Shown here: positions 62,949-64,000 of the stretch, one piece after another
How positions within the stretch are numbered: position 1 is the first letter of the stretch
Layout of the letters: every line of letters begins with the position of its first letter
DNA from: Marinibacterium profundimaris
GTDB taxonomy: Bacteria; Pseudomonadota; Alphaproteobacteria; Rhodobacterales; Rhodobacteraceae
Length of the DNA: 64,000 nucleotides
Reading direction: 5' to 3'
Assembly (NCBI RefSeq): GCF_002210095.1
Contig: NZ_AQQR01000017.1
Location: forward strand, 17,928 to 81,927
Made by a program: the position numbers and the translations under genes
The notes under the pieces: model-generated
Databases searched by the model: none
What the model saw: only the letters and a program-made list of their open reading frames with translations
What the model was told of the DNA's origin: nothing

Positions 62949-63878
62949 TCAATCCTGCGTCGCCTTCTTCGCCGGGTCAGCAACCCGCATGACCGTCAGG
63001 CCTTTCGCTTCCGCCTTCTGCCCGAGGTTCAGCGCGACCCCGTTGCCGCCGAAGAGAACAACCCCTGTCGCCGCGAACTTGTCGTCCAGCATTTCGTCGT
63101 TGCACTTGAACGGTGCCGCCCGGCCATGCGCGGACCAGCGCGGATCGAAGCGCGCCTGTGCGACCCCGCGTGCCCGAGCCCACCGAGCTGCAATCATCTC
63201 CGCCCCGTGCTTGCCACCCTTGTGGCAGAGGAAGATCTCCTGATTGCGGTTCTGTTTGATCCGTTCGCGAACCTTGTCGAGCGTGTTGAAGATCACATCG
63301 ACATCGGTCCAGTCGGTGGCGCCTGAGACGATCAGGGGCACCCCCTCGACTTTCGATTTCTCGGCGGTTTCACGGTCGTGCTGCTCGAGGAGCTGCCGCG
63401 CCTCGAAGATCGCCCCGGTCTCTTGCGCCCGGACGCTTGCCCGCGATCCGGCTGCCGGGATGAAAGCGTGGCCCGTCTCGATCTCGTAGCATTCCGCCGC
63501 AGCCTCGCTCATCACCTCGATGGCGCTCACAATCTCGCGCAGCTGCAGAAAGCGCGCCTGCGCCTCTTCGAGCGCGGTCTCGGCGATTTCCGATCCGTCG
63601 TGGGATTTTGCCAGCGCGCCGATCTTGTCGGCGGTGCGGTCGACCTCCTTGCCAAGCGCCACCTTGCGGCGCTGCAGGATCGTCGCGAGCCCATGGGCCA
63701 GCGGTTCGATTTCTGCTTCAAGCCCGGTCCCGCGCAGCTGGCCGAGCAAAGCCTCGAAGCTTTCGCGAATGATGTGGTCGGTTAGGACGTGATCCTCGGG
63801 GATCGGAAGCTGTGCGCCTTTTTCCGTAAGCCCGAAAAGCTCGATTGTCTCGTAGGTGTTTGCGGTGTCGTAAGCCAT
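62949..63878 (-). CDS. DUF2493 (SLOG superfamily) protein
   Basis: The ATG at 63878 with GGAG upstream is preferred to the frame end at 63929. The product has 309 residues. The first 170 residues are helical (coiled coil around FLQLREIVSAIEVMSEAAAE); the C-terminal 130 form a DUF2493 Rossmann-like domain: PLIVSGATDWTDVDVIFNTL, FLCHKGGKHGAEMIAARWAR, VVLFGGNGVALNLGQKAEAK. SLOG proteins bind nucleotide-derived ligands. The family is common on alphaproteobacterial plasmids next to transfer genes; its role is unknown. Confidence 0.85.
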   Translation of the reverse strand: MAYDTANTYETIELFGLTEKGAQLPIPEDHVLTDHIIRESFEALLGQLRGTGLEAEIEPLAHGLATILQRRKVALGKEVDRTADKIGALAKSHDGSEIAETALEEAQARFLQLREIVSAIEVMSEAAAECYEIETGHAFIPAAGSRASVRAQETGAIFEARQLLEQHDRETAEKSKVEGVPLIVSGATDWTDVDVIFNTLDKVRERIKQNRNQEIFLCHKGGKHGAEMIAARWARARGVAQARFDPRWSAHGRAAPFKCNDEMLDDKFAATGVVLFGGNGVALNLGQKAEAKGLTVMRVADPAKKATQD

Positions 63879-64000
63879 GTCTGGTCTCCAGTGTTCGGTT
63901 CCTAGGCCACCACGTGAGTGTGGGGGCATGGCCGAATGCCTGGTTTCCGAATCTGCCCGGGTCAGGGACGGCGCAGCCGCCGGCTTGCCGGGCGCAAAAG

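Noticed and set aside
62611..62952. Minus-strand frame of 113 residues downstream of the DUF2493 gene
   Set aside because: Arg-rich, no ribosome-binding site, no recognisable fold; likely a chance frame.
1..64000. CRISPR arrays, tRNA genes, rRNA genes and insertion sequences
   Set aside because: I looked for spaced direct repeats, tRNA-like cloverleaf ends and transposase frames and found none that I could support; a tool-based search could still find a short RNA.

Overview
The window looks like part of a large accessory replicon, either a conjugative plasmid or an integrative conjugative element, from an alphaproteobacterium, most likely of the Rhodobacterales (Roseobacter/Paracoccus relatives). 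The evidence is the high GC content, dense gene packing with ATGA and TGATG overlaps, frequent GTG and TTG starts, an alphaproteobacterial style of VirB/VirD4 system, and many metal-resistance genes. No rRNA, tRNA, CRISPR array or insertion sequence was recognised.

Left part, 1-16.8 kb: the 5' end of a serine recombinase with tandem palindromes upstream, and a helix-turn-helix hypothetical protein. A nickel/cobalt block follows: dmeR with a frameshifted dmeF, a second cation diffusion facilitator, an NreA/NreB-like repressor and exporter pair, and a HupE-type permease with a His-rich periplasmic protein. Next come an L,D-transpeptidase, a Zn/Cd/Pb-type P-ATPase and a second L,D-transpeptidase. 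The block ends with a PhnCDE-like ABC transporter linked to an unusual di-haem peroxidase-like protein and divergent from an MntR-type regulator.

Middle part, 17-31.2 kb: a tightly packed minus-strand run of 13 genes (two SCO proteins, DsbB, DsbA, PCuAC, an M23 peptidase, DUF411, ZIP, LspA, Lnt, a small membrane protein, a penicillin-acylase-like hydrolase and CtaG). It is divergent from a MerR-family regulator. Five promoters with the 19-bp spacer typical of MerR control, plus a probable sixth in front of merR itself, share a dyad of the form CTMYAG-N3-CTRKAG. They stand before the first L,D-transpeptidase, the P-ATPase, the 13-gene operon, ccdA and a transglutaminase/CDF pair. I read these as one MerR regulon for envelope and metal stress.

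Right part, 31.6-64 kb: a VirB-type secretion locus (VirB1, B2, B3, B4, a VirB7-like lipoprotein, a second lytic transglycosylase, B5, B8, B9, B10, B11, B6), then VirD4, a relaxase, a MobC-like protein, a probable oriT and a DUF2493 protein. An 11-kb defence cargo lies between virB6 and virD4: an AbiEi/AbiEii pair with a third unknown gene, a QatABCD system whose qatA is frameshifted at an A8 tract, an unknown protein with a zinc ribbon and a HEPN-like R-x4-H motif, and a DUF2235 hydrolase with membrane segments.
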